Shown: in pieces, positions 35,101 to 43,367 of the stretch
Position numbering within the stretch: position 1 is the stretch's first letter
Layout: the number at the start of each line of letters is the position of its first letter
NCBI GenBank assembly: GCA_964488865.1
Contig: CAZAWR010000021.1
Coordinates: forward strand, 54,408-118,407
DNA length: 64,000 bases
DNA from: MWCO01 sp964488865
GTDB lineage: Bacteria; Myxococcota_A; Polyangia; Polyangiales; Polyangiaceae
Direction: 5' to 3'
Position numbers and translations under genes: made by a program
Notes under the pieces: generated by a model
What the model was told of the DNA's origin: nothing
Seen by the model: the letters and a program-made list of their open reading frames with translations, nothing else
Database searches by the model: none

Positions 35101-36652
35101 CAACGGACAGGCACGGCAGGGCTCTGTCGAAGCCCATGGAGTAGATCTCCTCCTTGCCGGCGTCGATGAGGTGGTCGGTGGTCTCCTGCCGCATGCGCGA
35201 GTCCCACCCCCAGGCGCGAAGGAACGCGCCAAGGCGTCCGCGGAACGCGAGCAAGTCGGGGTGGGGCAGGTCGACGCGGGCGCCGTAGCGGGTAGGCATG
35301 CGGATGTCGCGCTGGTTGACGACATCGAAGGTGGTACCGAGCCACGGGGTCGCCTCGGCCACGATTTCGAAGTAGACCTCGGAGGACTCCACGACGCGGT
35401 GGGATTCGAGGTCGAACCGGACGATCTCGCCGGGGGCGAGCTGCTTCTGGAAGTCGATCTCGCGGGGATCGCGGTCGAACACGCCGATCTCCGAGGAGAC
35501 CAGGAACAGGCCGTCGCCGGTTCTCATCACGCGCAGGGGACGGAGCCCCATGCGGTCGAGGGAAGCGACGAGCTGGATGCCGTCGTAGGCGATGAGGGCA
35601 GCGGGGCCTTCCCACGCACCGAGCCCGCCCATGGCGCGTTTGTGGAACTCGAACAGGGCCTTGCGTTCCGGGGTGAGGTTGCGCACGCGGTTTTCCCAGG
35701 AGGGGGGCATGAGTGCGGCAACGGTATAGGCGAGGGACCGTCCTTCTGCGTGGTAGGCCTGGAGCGCGCCGTCGAGGTCGGCGGTATCGCTCTGGCCGGG
35801 GACGAGGGCGTGAGCCGGCCAGGCCTCGTCGAACTTGCCGCACTTCCGAACGTAGCGCTCCCACTGGACCACGGCGTGTCGGTTGCCCGAGACGGTGTTG
35901 ATCTCGCCGTTGTGGCTGATGACGCGGAACGGCTGGCACATGTTCCAGTTGGGTTCCGTGTTGGTGGCGAAGCGGCGGTGGAAGACCACGGTTCCGACCT
36001 CGAAGGCGGGGTCGAGCAGGTCGGGGAACACGCGGGGCAGGAGGGCCCCATCCATGAGGCCCTTGTAGACGACGGTTCGGTCGGAGCAGGAAGCCACGTA
36101 GACGGGCAGGGAGAGGTCGGCGAAAGCGTCTTCGATCCGGCGCTGGACGACGAACAGGGTGCGTGGCTCGCCGGCTCCGAGGCGGTCGCAGCGCAGGATT
36201 GCCTGAAGGATGACGGGTTGTCCCTCGCGGGCGGCAGCGCCGAGGCCGTCGGGCACGAGGGGGACGGTGCGCACGGCGACGAGGTGAGCGCCGAGGGGTT
36301 CACAGGCCTCTCTGACGGTTTGTTCGACACGATCGGTCGGTAGATCCCGGGGGACGAAGAGGGAGACGACGGCGCCGATGGCGTGGGAGAAGAGCGGGTC
36401 GGCGCCTGGGGAGAGGGTGGCGAGGGCGTGGTCGAAGAATCGGCGGGGGATGTCCATGAGCAAGCCGGCGCCATCGCCGGTGCCGTCGGGCATGCAGGCG
36501 CCACGGTGCTCGAGGTGGCAGATGGCGCGGAGGGCCAGTTCCAGGGGGGTTCGGCCGGGTCGGCGCGTGCCGGCGGAGATGGCCCCCACGCCGCATGCGT
36601 CCCGGTTTCGCCCGGTCGGGAAGGCCCACAGCTCGAACGGCACGATCGACAT
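32120..36652 (-). CDS. gltB: Glutamate synthase large subunit
   Basis: 1510 residues, the normal family length. It converts glutamine and 2-oxoglutarate to two glutamates. N-terminal class II glutaminase with nucleophile Cys20 in DACGVGAI (short propeptide removed), then the central domain, the FMN/2-oxoglutarate synthase domain with GEGGEARDRNR, KMAQGAKPGEGGQLM, GLEGSTGASPR, the [3Fe-4S] cysteines in CVHCNLCHTGACP, and the C-terminal beta-helix with Gly-rich repeats (NDGVGKAMSGGRIVV). First gene of a gltBD operon that diverges from the Hsp70-like gene 80 bp away. Confidence 0.96.
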   Translation of the reverse strand: MSIVPFELWAFPTGRNRDACGVGAISAGTRRPGRTPLELALRAICHLEHRGACMPDGTGDGAGLLMDIPRRFFDHALATLSPGADPLFSHAIGAVVSLFVPRDLPTDRVEQTVREACEPLGAHLVAVRTVPLVPDGLGAAAREGQPVILQAILRCDRLGAGEPRTLFVVQRRIEDAFADLSLPVYVASCSDRTVVYKGLMDGALLPRVFPDLLDPAFEVGTVVFHRRFATNTEPNWNMCQPFRVISHNGEINTVSGNRHAVVQWERYVRKCGKFDEAWPAHALVPGQSDTADLDGALQAYHAEGRSLAYTVAALMPPSWENRVRNLTPERKALFEFHKRAMGGLGAWEGPAALIAYDGIQLVASLDRMGLRPLRVMRTGDGLFLVSSEIGVFDRDPREIDFQKQLAPGEIVRFDLESHRVVESSEVYFEIVAEATPWLGTTFDVVNQRDIRMPTRYGARVDLPHPDLLAFRGRLGAFLRAWGWDSRMRQETTDHLIDAGKEEIYSMGFDRALPCLSVDGPTLYRFFQQKFALVTNPPIDPYREGRDMSLVTYLGRQPDVPPRTSPQAVNMRLRSPVLTARTVDELLSMHELGTRKLSLSFLAGGDGRSLAGAVDGLVSQAVEAVRAGASVLLLSDIGCFAEQRWPIPAPLAVAAVNDHLTQEGLRPLCSIVVQSGEVSEGHDIAVLLGLGADAVHAHALLHYAIQRAKAQHRPVGSALRKTQEGLEESLRKILSKMGIATIQGYVDACLFEAVGLGPDVMRYLRRVPSRVGGIDLDTVASDTARRVRHALVIEDLPRFDHDERTYNDNVRIALWEVACAKGPDAWERYATLADARRPAALRDLLEFQTIDTPTVEAATAVDVLRDCVTTGGMSLGALTAQAHEAIAHAANAIGMLSNSGEGGEARDRNRDASRRDLRSRIRQVATGRFGVDAEYLVHADEIQIKMAQGAKPGEGGQLMSSKVTEEIARLRYCRSGIDLISPPPHHDIYSIEDLKQLIHDLRAVHPAATLSVKLCAVTGIGTIAAGVVKAGADIIEIDGLEGSTGASPRSSLEHAGLPTELGLRETHLALTALGLRGLVKLRAGGGVKTETDAIKLMLLGADQVTIATALMIAQGCVHCNLCHTGACPTLIAGQLNPRAVYPGSAEHVKRFLLEFGAAIGRLAARLGFSHPKALVGRSDVLRVKSESDLASALADAYGVDIPALLRRVSLLDLSMLTATPPHARAFRATGRIDGFDRTIVEQLDRDQDLLDALESGRSIQRTFTLTSRSSIDFAVSVAGRIARRWGRDGWPHPQLIQLRTYGTAGQSYGAFCIHGLELVHSGSCNDGVGKAMSGGRIVVRQPEGFVGKSWETTLVGNTVAFGATGGTIFVQGRAGQRLAVRNSGATIVCEGAGEYACEYMSAGRVVLLGPASGSIGAGMTDGVIYVYDPEGSEDVRFAVDSRSVAVVTPSEVDRYEELLPLLDAYYEATRSERAREARQNLYDFHKVIPNAALMEETRRQLAVDVGGTIAG

Positions 36653-36732
36653 GCCGCGGACTTTACGTGAAGCGTGGCGGTACGGTCACCCGGAATTGCT
36701 CCGGACCGTCCGGTGGGCCTAGACTGCTCGCG

Positions 36733-39700
36733 ATGACGACGGTGGGAATCGACCTTGGCACCTCGCGGGTGCGGGCAGCGGTGGTCGTGGGGGCCACGCC
36801 GCAGGTGATCCAGTTCGGGGACGGTTCGCACTTCCTGCCCGCGGTCGTGGTCGTGGACAAGGGTACGAAGCATGTGGGTCGCACAGCGATCGCGCGTGCT
36901 GCGATGAACCCGCAGAACGCAGTATTGGGTGTGAAGCGGTATCTGGGCCGCCCGGCGTCGGACGAGCTTGCCATGCAGATCGCCTCGCGCTCCGGGGTTG
37001 CCGTAGCGCCGCGAGAGGATGGCGGGATCGCGTTCCAGATCGGCAAGGAGACGCTGACCCCGGAGGACATCGCGGCGGCGTTGCTCGCCCAGGTCGTCGA
37101 CATGGTCACCAAGACGACCGGCGCGCCGCCGGACGCGGCGATGCTCACCACTCCCTATTGGTTCGGGCCTAGCCAGCGCCAAGCGTTAAAGGTAGCGGCA
37201 CAGCAAGCAGGGCTGCGTGCACTCCAGGTGATGAGCGACGGGACCGCGATCGCCCTGTCTCTGGCGACGGCTGAGCTCGAGCAGCGGTGCTCGGCGATTG
37301 TCGACGTCGGCGCCGGCGGTTGCTCGGTGTCGATCCTGGAGCTTGGTCCGGAGCGCGTGGCGCTGTTGGCCAACGCTGGGGCTCGCGACGGGGGTGGCGA
37401 CGACATGGATCACGAGATCGTTCGGGCCATGATCAAGGGGCTGCGCGACAAGTACGGCGAATTCCCCGTGTATCCCGCGATCTCCGAGCTCATCCGGCAG
37501 GTCTGCCCCGATCTGAAGCGTGACCTTCTCTCCGTGGAAACGGCCCAGGCGACGATCCCCTTCTTGCCGATCGGCCCCGGCGTTTCGATGCAGCAGGTGA
37601 TCCTTCAGCGCCGCCACCTTCAAGCCTTGATGGTTCCCTCGCTCGAGCGGCTCCGCACCGCCTGCGCCGAAGCACTGAAGGCCGCCTCTCTGGCGCCGGA
37701 AAACCTCGACGCGGTCTATGTGACCGGTGGCCTGTCCCAGGTCCCGCTCTTGCGTGAGACGGTCGCGTCCGTGCTCGGTCAAGTCACGTCACGGCAGCTC
37801 GACATCGATGGGGCGGTGGCGATCGGCGCCTCCCTCCAGAGCGCCATGATGGATGGGCGCGTGGATCCGATCCCCACGATCGACGTGGTGACGTCGACCT
37901 CGATGCCCCCACCAGCCCCCGTGTTGCGGGGGACGATGCCGCCTGCGGACGTCCGGAGTATTCGCCCGTCGGTTCGTACCTCTTCCGCGCCGCCCCGGGG
38001 GCGGGCGACAACGCCGCCGCCGTTCGCGGCGGTGCGACCGGTGACGCCGGTTCCGAAGGCTTCTTCCGCTGCCCCGCCCAACCGCAGGACGCCGAGCCCG
38101 AGCTCTCGTCCGCCGGCTTCTTCCGCTCCTTCCCGCAAGCCATCGGGTGCGTTCGCGGCCCAAGGCCGATCGCAGAGCGGCTCGTTTGCCATCGCGCAGC
38201 AGGACGAAGTCCAGATCGCCTACCGGGATGCGGTCCCGGACGTGCCTGTGGAAACCCTGCGCATGGAGCTGGCCACGCTCCTGGCGTCGGTTCGGGGCGG
38301 TGCGCTGACCGAGGGGGCGAAGGCGCCCAAGCGTGGCGTTGCGAGGACCAGTCCCGAGGCCGTGTTGCAAGACGAAGCGCCCGCCGACGCGCGTGAGGAG
38401 ATCGCGGAGAAGTTGGGCCAGATATGCGGACAGCTTCACCGCGGGATGCAGGCGATCCGCCAGTACAGCTGGGGCCACCCCCACACCGAGAGCTACTTCG
38501 AGCGCGTGCACAACTTGCTGCAGGAGTTCCACGCTGTCTGGCCGACCTCCGTGCGCTTCGAGCTCGGGACTACGTCGTTCTCCTACGACCGCACCGTGGT
38601 CTGGCGTCCCGACCGTCCCCCGTTCGACACGGTGCCCTACCAGCTCTTCGTCGACGGGTTGCGGGTCTTGCAGCTCAAGCCGGGCATCGAACCCGCCGAG
38701 TTGCGCGAGTTTGCGGCCGTCCTGGTCCGCGACGTCGGGGGCGTGCTCGTGTCGGACGACGACGCGGTGACGGCGTTGTGGGACCGTCGCTTGCCGCACG
38801 TGGGTTACATCGCGGTCGACGCGTATCTGGACACGGACGATCCTGACTTCGAAAAGGAGCTCGAGGCCCTGGAGAAGGAGATCGGGGCTCTCTGCAACTT
38901 CGACGATGTCGACGGGATGAGTGCGCGGCTCGACGCGCAGCGTGAGGATGCGGACCAGGCGGTGGCGCTGGCGCTGCCGAAGGACGTTCGGGAGTTGCTT
39001 TCGTCTGGGGTTGCGATGACGGAAGACGAGTGGGTGGAGGCCTATGCGGGTCTCTTCCCGGAGGTTTTGGCGGAGAGCGAGGAGGTGGGGGACGAGAACG
39101 TGTTGTTGGACGGGCTGGAAGCGTTCGCAAAGGACGTGGTGAGCTCGAGCCAGGGCGCGGTGGCTTTCACGGTTTTAGACCTTCTCTCGCGTTCGGTCCT
39201 GGAGACGTTCGGTCCCGAGAAGGCGCGGGAGTTCGAGAGCCATGCGTGCGGGGCCATGTTTCCGGCGTCCCGGCTCTCGCAGATCGTGCAGGATTTCGCG
39301 CGACTGCCTCCCGATGCGGAGACGCTTCGGCTCTTCTCCTTGGTGCTCACGGCGCTGCCGGACGACCGGTTTTTCGACGGCGCTCAGGAGTTCTTCTGGA
39401 CGAGTTCGGAAGCCACCGAGGGCGTGCTCTTGGACTACATGGTGCGGTTTGCATCGGGGCGGGAGGCGGCGTTCGAGCCGGTCCTGGCGCGAGGGTCCCC
39501 TACCCTGGCGATGGCCGCGCTGCGGGGACTGTCCTCGCTCGGAACGGACGAGGCGCGGGGCGTGCTCATCAAAGCCTTCGACAACCCTCATCTGGAGGTG
39601 AAGGTGTCGGCGATCGGGTTCCTGCCCGACGCAGCGGCCGAGACGGTCCGATCGGAGGTCACCCGACTGCTCGAGGACCCCTCTTCCGAGGTGCGCCTCA

Positions 39701-40089
39701 GCACCTTGAACGTCCTCAGCCATCTCGGGTCGACGGCAGTCGGGCCCGTGCTCGTTCGACGGATCCAGAACGTCGACCTGACGACGCTATCCGCGCAAGA
39801 GCGGAAGCTGTTGCTCGACACGCTCGTGAGGCTGAGTCCGCGCCGGGGCAGCGAGATCGCGATCGAGATCCTGGACGCGACGCAGATGATCCCGACCCAG
39901 GGCCCCGAGGAGACGCGCGCGATCGCGGCAGAGGTGCTTGCGTCCGTGGACTCGGAGGCCGTCGAGCAGGCGCTCGAGAGGGCAGCGCGCAAGCGCTGGA
40001 GCAATTCCACACCGGTGCGTGAGGCGGCGGCTCGGTCGCTCGAGACCTTGCGGAGCCAGAGGTTCCTGCAGAAGGGGACGTCCCGATGA
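36733..40089 (+). CDS. Hsp70-like ATPase with HEAT-like C-terminal domain
   Basis: 1118 residues from the ATG at 36733 (MTTVGIDLGTS). Residues about 1-385: actin/Hsp70 ATPase with phosphate-1 GIDLGTSRVRAAVV, phosphate-2 IVDVGAGGCSVSIL, adenosine site VYVTGGLSQVP. Residues about 395-480: Pro/Ser/Ala-rich linker. Residues about 500-760: unrecognised domain. Residues about 780-1100: helical repeats with HEAT-like spacing (ARGVLIKAFDNPHLEVKVSA, EVTRLLEDPSSEVRLSTLN). It lacks the normal substrate-binding domain and lid of DnaK, so it is not a general chaperone. The stop overlaps the next gene's start by 4 bases. Confidence 0.85.
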   Translation: MTTVGIDLGTSRVRAAVVVGATPQVIQFGDGSHFLPAVVVVDKGTKHVGRTAIARAAMNPQNAVLGVKRYLGRPASDELAMQIASRSGVAVAPREDGGIAFQIGKETLTPEDIAAALLAQVVDMVTKTTGAPPDAAMLTTPYWFGPSQRQALKVAAQQAGLRALQVMSDGTAIALSLATAELEQRCSAIVDVGAGGCSVSILELGPERVALLANAGARDGGGDDMDHEIVRAMIKGLRDKYGEFPVYPAISELIRQVCPDLKRDLLSVETAQATIPFLPIGPGVSMQQVILQRRHLQALMVPSLERLRTACAEALKAASLAPENLDAVYVTGGLSQVPLLRETVASVLGQVTSRQLDIDGAVAIGASLQSAMMDGRVDPIPTIDVVTSTSMPPPAPVLRGTMPPADVRSIRPSVRTSSAPPRGRATTPPPFAAVRPVTPVPKASSAAPPNRRTPSPSSRPPASSAPSRKPSGAFAAQGRSQSGSFAIAQQDEVQIAYRDAVPDVPVETLRMELATLLASVRGGALTEGAKAPKRGVARTSPEAVLQDEAPADAREEIAEKLGQICGQLHRGMQAIRQYSWGHPHTESYFERVHNLLQEFHAVWPTSVRFELGTTSFSYDRTVVWRPDRPPFDTVPYQLFVDGLRVLQLKPGIEPAELREFAAVLVRDVGGVLVSDDDAVTALWDRRLPHVGYIAVDAYLDTDDPDFEKELEALEKEIGALCNFDDVDGMSARLDAQREDADQAVALALPKDVRELLSSGVAMTEDEWVEAYAGLFPEVLAESEEVGDENVLLDGLEAFAKDVVSSSQGAVAFTVLDLLSRSVLETFGPEKAREFESHACGAMFPASRLSQIVQDFARLPPDAETLRLFSLVLTALPDDRFFDGAQEFFWTSSEATEGVLLDYMVRFASGREAAFEPVLARGSPTLAMAALRGLSSLGTDEARGVLIKAFDNPHLEVKVSAIGFLPDAAAETVRSEVTRLLEDPSSEVRLSTLNVLSHLGSTAVGPVLVRRIQNVDLTTLSAQERKLLLDTLVRLSPRRGSEIAIEILDATQMIPTQGPEETRAIAAEVLASVDSEAVEQALERAARKRWSNSTPVREAAARSLETLRSQRFLQKGTSR

Positions 40090-41441
40090 CGAGCCTGACT
40101 TCGGCGGATCGGACCAAGCAGGAACGGGCTCTCGCCCCGGCCCGCGTGGTCACGTCGGTCCTCAAGCTGGTGAAGGCTTGCCTGCTGTACGACGATTCGA
40201 ACCAGGCGGTTCAGCAGCTGGTCGGTCCCACGCTCGAGGCGATCTCGACGTTTTGCCTCGCAAGGGAGGCCGATTCCGTCAAGATTCTGTTTGCGGGCGA
40301 CATCGTGTTCGTGAACCGTCGCGTGCTCCGGGCGGGGCGGGACATGATCATGTTGGCGTGTGAGCTCGGGGAGCTTCTGGCGAGGTGCAACCTGTCGGAG
40401 GTGACGTTCGTCGGCCGGGTCGGGGCCGGGGAGCTTCTCGATTTCGCGAGGCAATTGGCCGACGGCCAGCGGGACCCGAACGCCGCCGAGCGTCTGCGGC
40501 ACGCGGAGATCCATGGCGTCTCGGTCCGCTGGGTGGAGCTATCGACCGAGGACTGGCTGCCGTCGATGGAGCGGTCGCTGTTCGCGCGGGTGGTGAGGGA
40601 CTACGCGGCGTCGACGCTCTTCATGCGGCGGTTCTACGCCGACTTGGAGCAAGGGGAGCTGCACGTAGGCAACCGGGTGAAGCGGGTTGCGCAGAAGCTG
40701 GTCGTGGTCGGGGACGAGGCTCCCCAGCTGGCGGTTGCGCTCGCAGCTGCGCGCCTTCCTGACGACGAGCCCGGCCGGATCGTGGTCAGCACGGCGATCA
40801 TCGCCTGCGGCATGGCGCGGCTTCTCGGAGCGGAACGTACCGCCTTGGTGAATCTCGCCATGGCGTCGTTGATGACCGAGGTGGGAAAGGCGCGCTTCCA
40901 GAACGATGTGCCGCAAGAACGACTGCCGGCGAGCGCCCTCGTCATCCTGGCGGCGGCCGGGCAGATGCACCCGTCCACCATCTCGCGCTCCGTCATCGTG
41001 CACGACGCCCTGGAGGATGACTCTCCCGCCGTGTCCGTGCTGGGCTCGGTCTTGCGCATGGCGAGGGACTTCAACCGCGTGCGCATCCCGGTCAAGGGGC
41101 GCCGCTCCCCAGGCGTGGACGGAGCGATTGCCGCGATCGAGCAGAAGAAGGACGTCGGTGACATGCAACCTTTCCTCCAACTGCTGATGGGGGCGCTGGG
41201 GTTCTTCCCCGTCGGCACCATCGTGCAGCTGGACACGGGCGAAGTGGCTGCCGTGGCGGGCGTTCCCAAGCTCGCTGTGGACTACCGCAAACCCCCAGTG
41301 CGGCTCTTGTCCGATGCCTCGTCCAACTTCCTGCCCAAACCGCGAGACGTCGATCTGGCTGCCAGCGTCAGGGGCGAGCCGCCGCGCTCCATCCGTCGCG
41401 CCTTGGGAACGCTCGATGGACTGCGCGGCAAGCCGTCGTGA
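40086..41441 (+). CDS. Degenerate HD-GYP-like protein coupled to the Hsp70-like gene
   Basis: 451 residues, cytosolic, mostly helical. The C-terminus (FFPVGTIVQLDTGEVAAVAG) is the tail typical of HD-GYP phosphodiesterases, and the middle has a similar helical layout (ERTALVNLAMASLMTEVGKA). The HD and GYP metal-binding motifs are missing, so cyclic-di-GMP hydrolysis is unlikely. The N-terminal 200 residues are unrecognised. Tight coupling to the Hsp70-like ATPase points to a joint scaffold or signalling role. Confidence 0.75.
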   Translation: MTSLTSADRTKQERALAPARVVTSVLKLVKACLLYDDSNQAVQQLVGPTLEAISTFCLAREADSVKILFAGDIVFVNRRVLRAGRDMIMLACELGELLARCNLSEVTFVGRVGAGELLDFARQLADGQRDPNAAERLRHAEIHGVSVRWVELSTEDWLPSMERSLFARVVRDYAASTLFMRRFYADLEQGELHVGNRVKRVAQKLVVVGDEAPQLAVALAAARLPDDEPGRIVVSTAIIACGMARLLGAERTALVNLAMASLMTEVGKARFQNDVPQERLPASALVILAAAGQMHPSTISRSVIVHDALEDDSPAVSVLGSVLRMARDFNRVRIPVKGRRSPGVDGAIAAIEQKKDVGDMQPFLQLLMGALGFFPVGTIVQLDTGEVAAVAGVPKLAVDYRKPPVRLLSDASSNFLPKPRDVDLAASVRGEPPRSIRRALGTLDGLRGKPS

Positions 41442-41506
41442 ACCCGGCAGGGTCGGGCGCTAGCCCCAAGTCAAGCGCTGTTCGAAGAACGTGCTTGGGT
41501 TTGGGG

Positions 41507-41630
41507 CTATCCGAGCCGAAGGCGAGGCGTTTTGGGGTGAGCCGCGGTGAGCGCGGCGAGGGGGCTTTTCGAAAGCCCCCTTAGAAAGACCTAGACCCAA
41601 AGCAGCGCGGAGCGCCTGATTTGGGGCTAG
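41507..41630. repeat. 124-bp dispersed repeat, copy 2
   Basis: Partner of 20888-21011 (94% identical). It has a perfect 9-bp hairpin with loop TCG (GGGGGCTTT/AAAGCCCCC). The element is extended upstream by an inverted TAGCCCCAA/TTGGGGCTA pair (41461-41509). Most of 41442-41884 is this element and otherwise shows no gene. Confidence 0.85.
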
Positions 41631-41884
41631 TGCAGGGGCTGCCGCCCCTACGCTCCGTTGTCGCTACCCGCTGCTCGTCGGCCCAAAGACGATGACGGGC
41701 AGGTTGGCGTGCTCGCACCCACGCCTTGCGAATCTGCCAAGAACCGCGCCGCCGTCGAGCCAGCAATGCACCCCTAGACGAGATGCCGCCGCTTGCGTAA
41801 GGTTCTTTGGATGACGATTCCCCTCCTGCCGTCTGCGCAAGACCTGACCGCCACTCGGCGGTCATGGGCGGGGGGCGCTTCGAG

Positions 41885-43231
41885 ATGACGGGACCCGACG
41901 CCATCTATGGTCGACTTGCGGTCGGCTTCATGGTCGAGGATCGCTATCGGGTCGGCGAGATCGTCGGCAAAGGGGGCAGTGGGCTCATCTACCAAGCCAC
42001 GGACGTCACCACGGGACAGCGGGTCGCGCTGAAGACGTTGAACTCCGATCTGTTGTCCCACCCGTCCGCTGTGGCGCGGTACCACCGGGAGGCTCGTGCG
42101 GCGGCGGGGATTGGCCACCCGAACATATGCTCCGTGAGTGACGTGGGGCAGTTGCCGGACGGCCGGCCGTTCCTCGTCATGGAGCTATTGACGGGCAGGA
42201 CGTTGGCAGACCGTATACGCGACGACGGTGCGATGCCGTTCCCGCACGTGGTCAACATCTTGACGCAGACGCTCTCGGCGCTGGAAGCTGCGCATGCGAA
42301 GAAGATCGTCCATCGGGACATCAAGCCGGACAACGTGTTCCTGACGGACAGGATCCGTGGGGTCACGGCGGTCAAGCTGCTGGACTTCGGCATCGCGAAG
42401 TCGCTCGACGAGAACGCCGAGCTTTCGCTCACGCGAACGGGCATGGTCGTGGGGACGCCCTTCTACATGGCTCCCGAGCAAGCTCGCGGTGAGACGCTCG
42501 ATCACCGCGTGGACATCTATGCGTGCGGGGTTCTGCTCTTCGAGATGCTCACGGGGCGCCGTCCCTACCATGCGACGAATTACAACGCGCTGATGGTGCA
42601 GGTCTTGACGAGCCCGCCGCCGGACCCGCGACATCTTCGACCTGCGGTGCCGTCGGGATTTGCGGCGGTGGTGACGCGGGCGATGGCGAAGGACAAGCGG
42701 GAGCGCTACGCGGACGCGCGCGCCTTCCTGGCTGCGTTGTGGGAGCTTCAGAGCACCGTGTCGGAGGGGCTCGGGCCCGAGGAGATCGATCGCATTGCGC
42801 AGGCGGTCCAGCGTCCGAACACGTCCAGCAGGCCCTCGTTCGACTCCATGTCCGACGACATCCCGGTCTACCACGAGTCGGAGCCACCGGTTCCGATCGC
42901 GCTCGGGCATGTCGAGGCCACGGACAACGAGACCGTGACGCAGCCGTTCGTTCGGCCGGAGCAGCTTCGTCCCCCGAAGCGGCCTTCGTTCCGACCGAGC
43001 GTCTCGGAGATCACGGAAGTGATGATGGACGCGCCTTGGCTGCGCGCCGAGGAGAGCCCCAAACCGCCGGTGTTGCGGAGAGCGTCGAAGGAGCCGCCTT
43101 CACCGTGGGACGACGAGCCCACGAGGGTAGACAACCCGCCTCAGCCCGTGGTGACAGCGCCGCCTGAGACTGGGGCACCCAAGGGGGCGCCGCCCCCGGC
43201 GCGCGTGCCGCGGCCTAAGGGCAAGACGTAG
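41885..43231 (+). CDS. Hanks-type Ser/Thr protein kinase
   Basis: 448 residues from the ATG at 41885 (41864 and a TTG at 41807 also in frame). Kinase domain about 20-290: GKGGSGLIYQA loop, catalytic lysine in VALKTL, HRDIKPDN, DFG in LLDFGIAK, GTPFYMAPEQ. All key residues are present, so active. No membrane helix. The C-terminal 150 residues are Pro/Ser/Glu-rich, low in structure and have no sensor domain. It probably phosphorylates soluble partners. Located between the repeat and a cytochrome gene, with no linked phosphatase. Confidence 0.92.
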   Translation: MTGPDAIYGRLAVGFMVEDRYRVGEIVGKGGSGLIYQATDVTTGQRVALKTLNSDLLSHPSAVARYHREARAAAGIGHPNICSVSDVGQLPDGRPFLVMELLTGRTLADRIRDDGAMPFPHVVNILTQTLSALEAAHAKKIVHRDIKPDNVFLTDRIRGVTAVKLLDFGIAKSLDENAELSLTRTGMVVGTPFYMAPEQARGETLDHRVDIYACGVLLFEMLTGRRPYHATNYNALMVQVLTSPPPDPRHLRPAVPSGFAAVVTRAMAKDKRERYADARAFLAALWELQSTVSEGLGPEEIDRIAQAVQRPNTSSRPSFDSMSDDIPVYHESEPPVPIALGHVEATDNETVTQPFVRPEQLRPPKRPSFRPSVSEITEVMMDAPWLRAEESPKPPVLRRASKEPPSPWDDEPTRVDNPPQPVVTAPPETGAPKGAPPPARVPRPKGKT

Positions 43232-43367
43232 AGGACTGTTCTCGGAACTGCAGAGCCCACGGACAGGGAAGCTCGAGATCCGTTTTCCCTGGTCGATTCT
43301 AACGACTCATCTCGACACCCCCTCCCCTTTCACGCGATACTTCGCGGTTCACCCAGGAGGTCGACCC

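Noticed and set aside
41581..41904. 107-residue minus-strand frame
   Set aside because: Its C-terminus is just the 124-bp repeat translated, and it has no ribosome site or family character.
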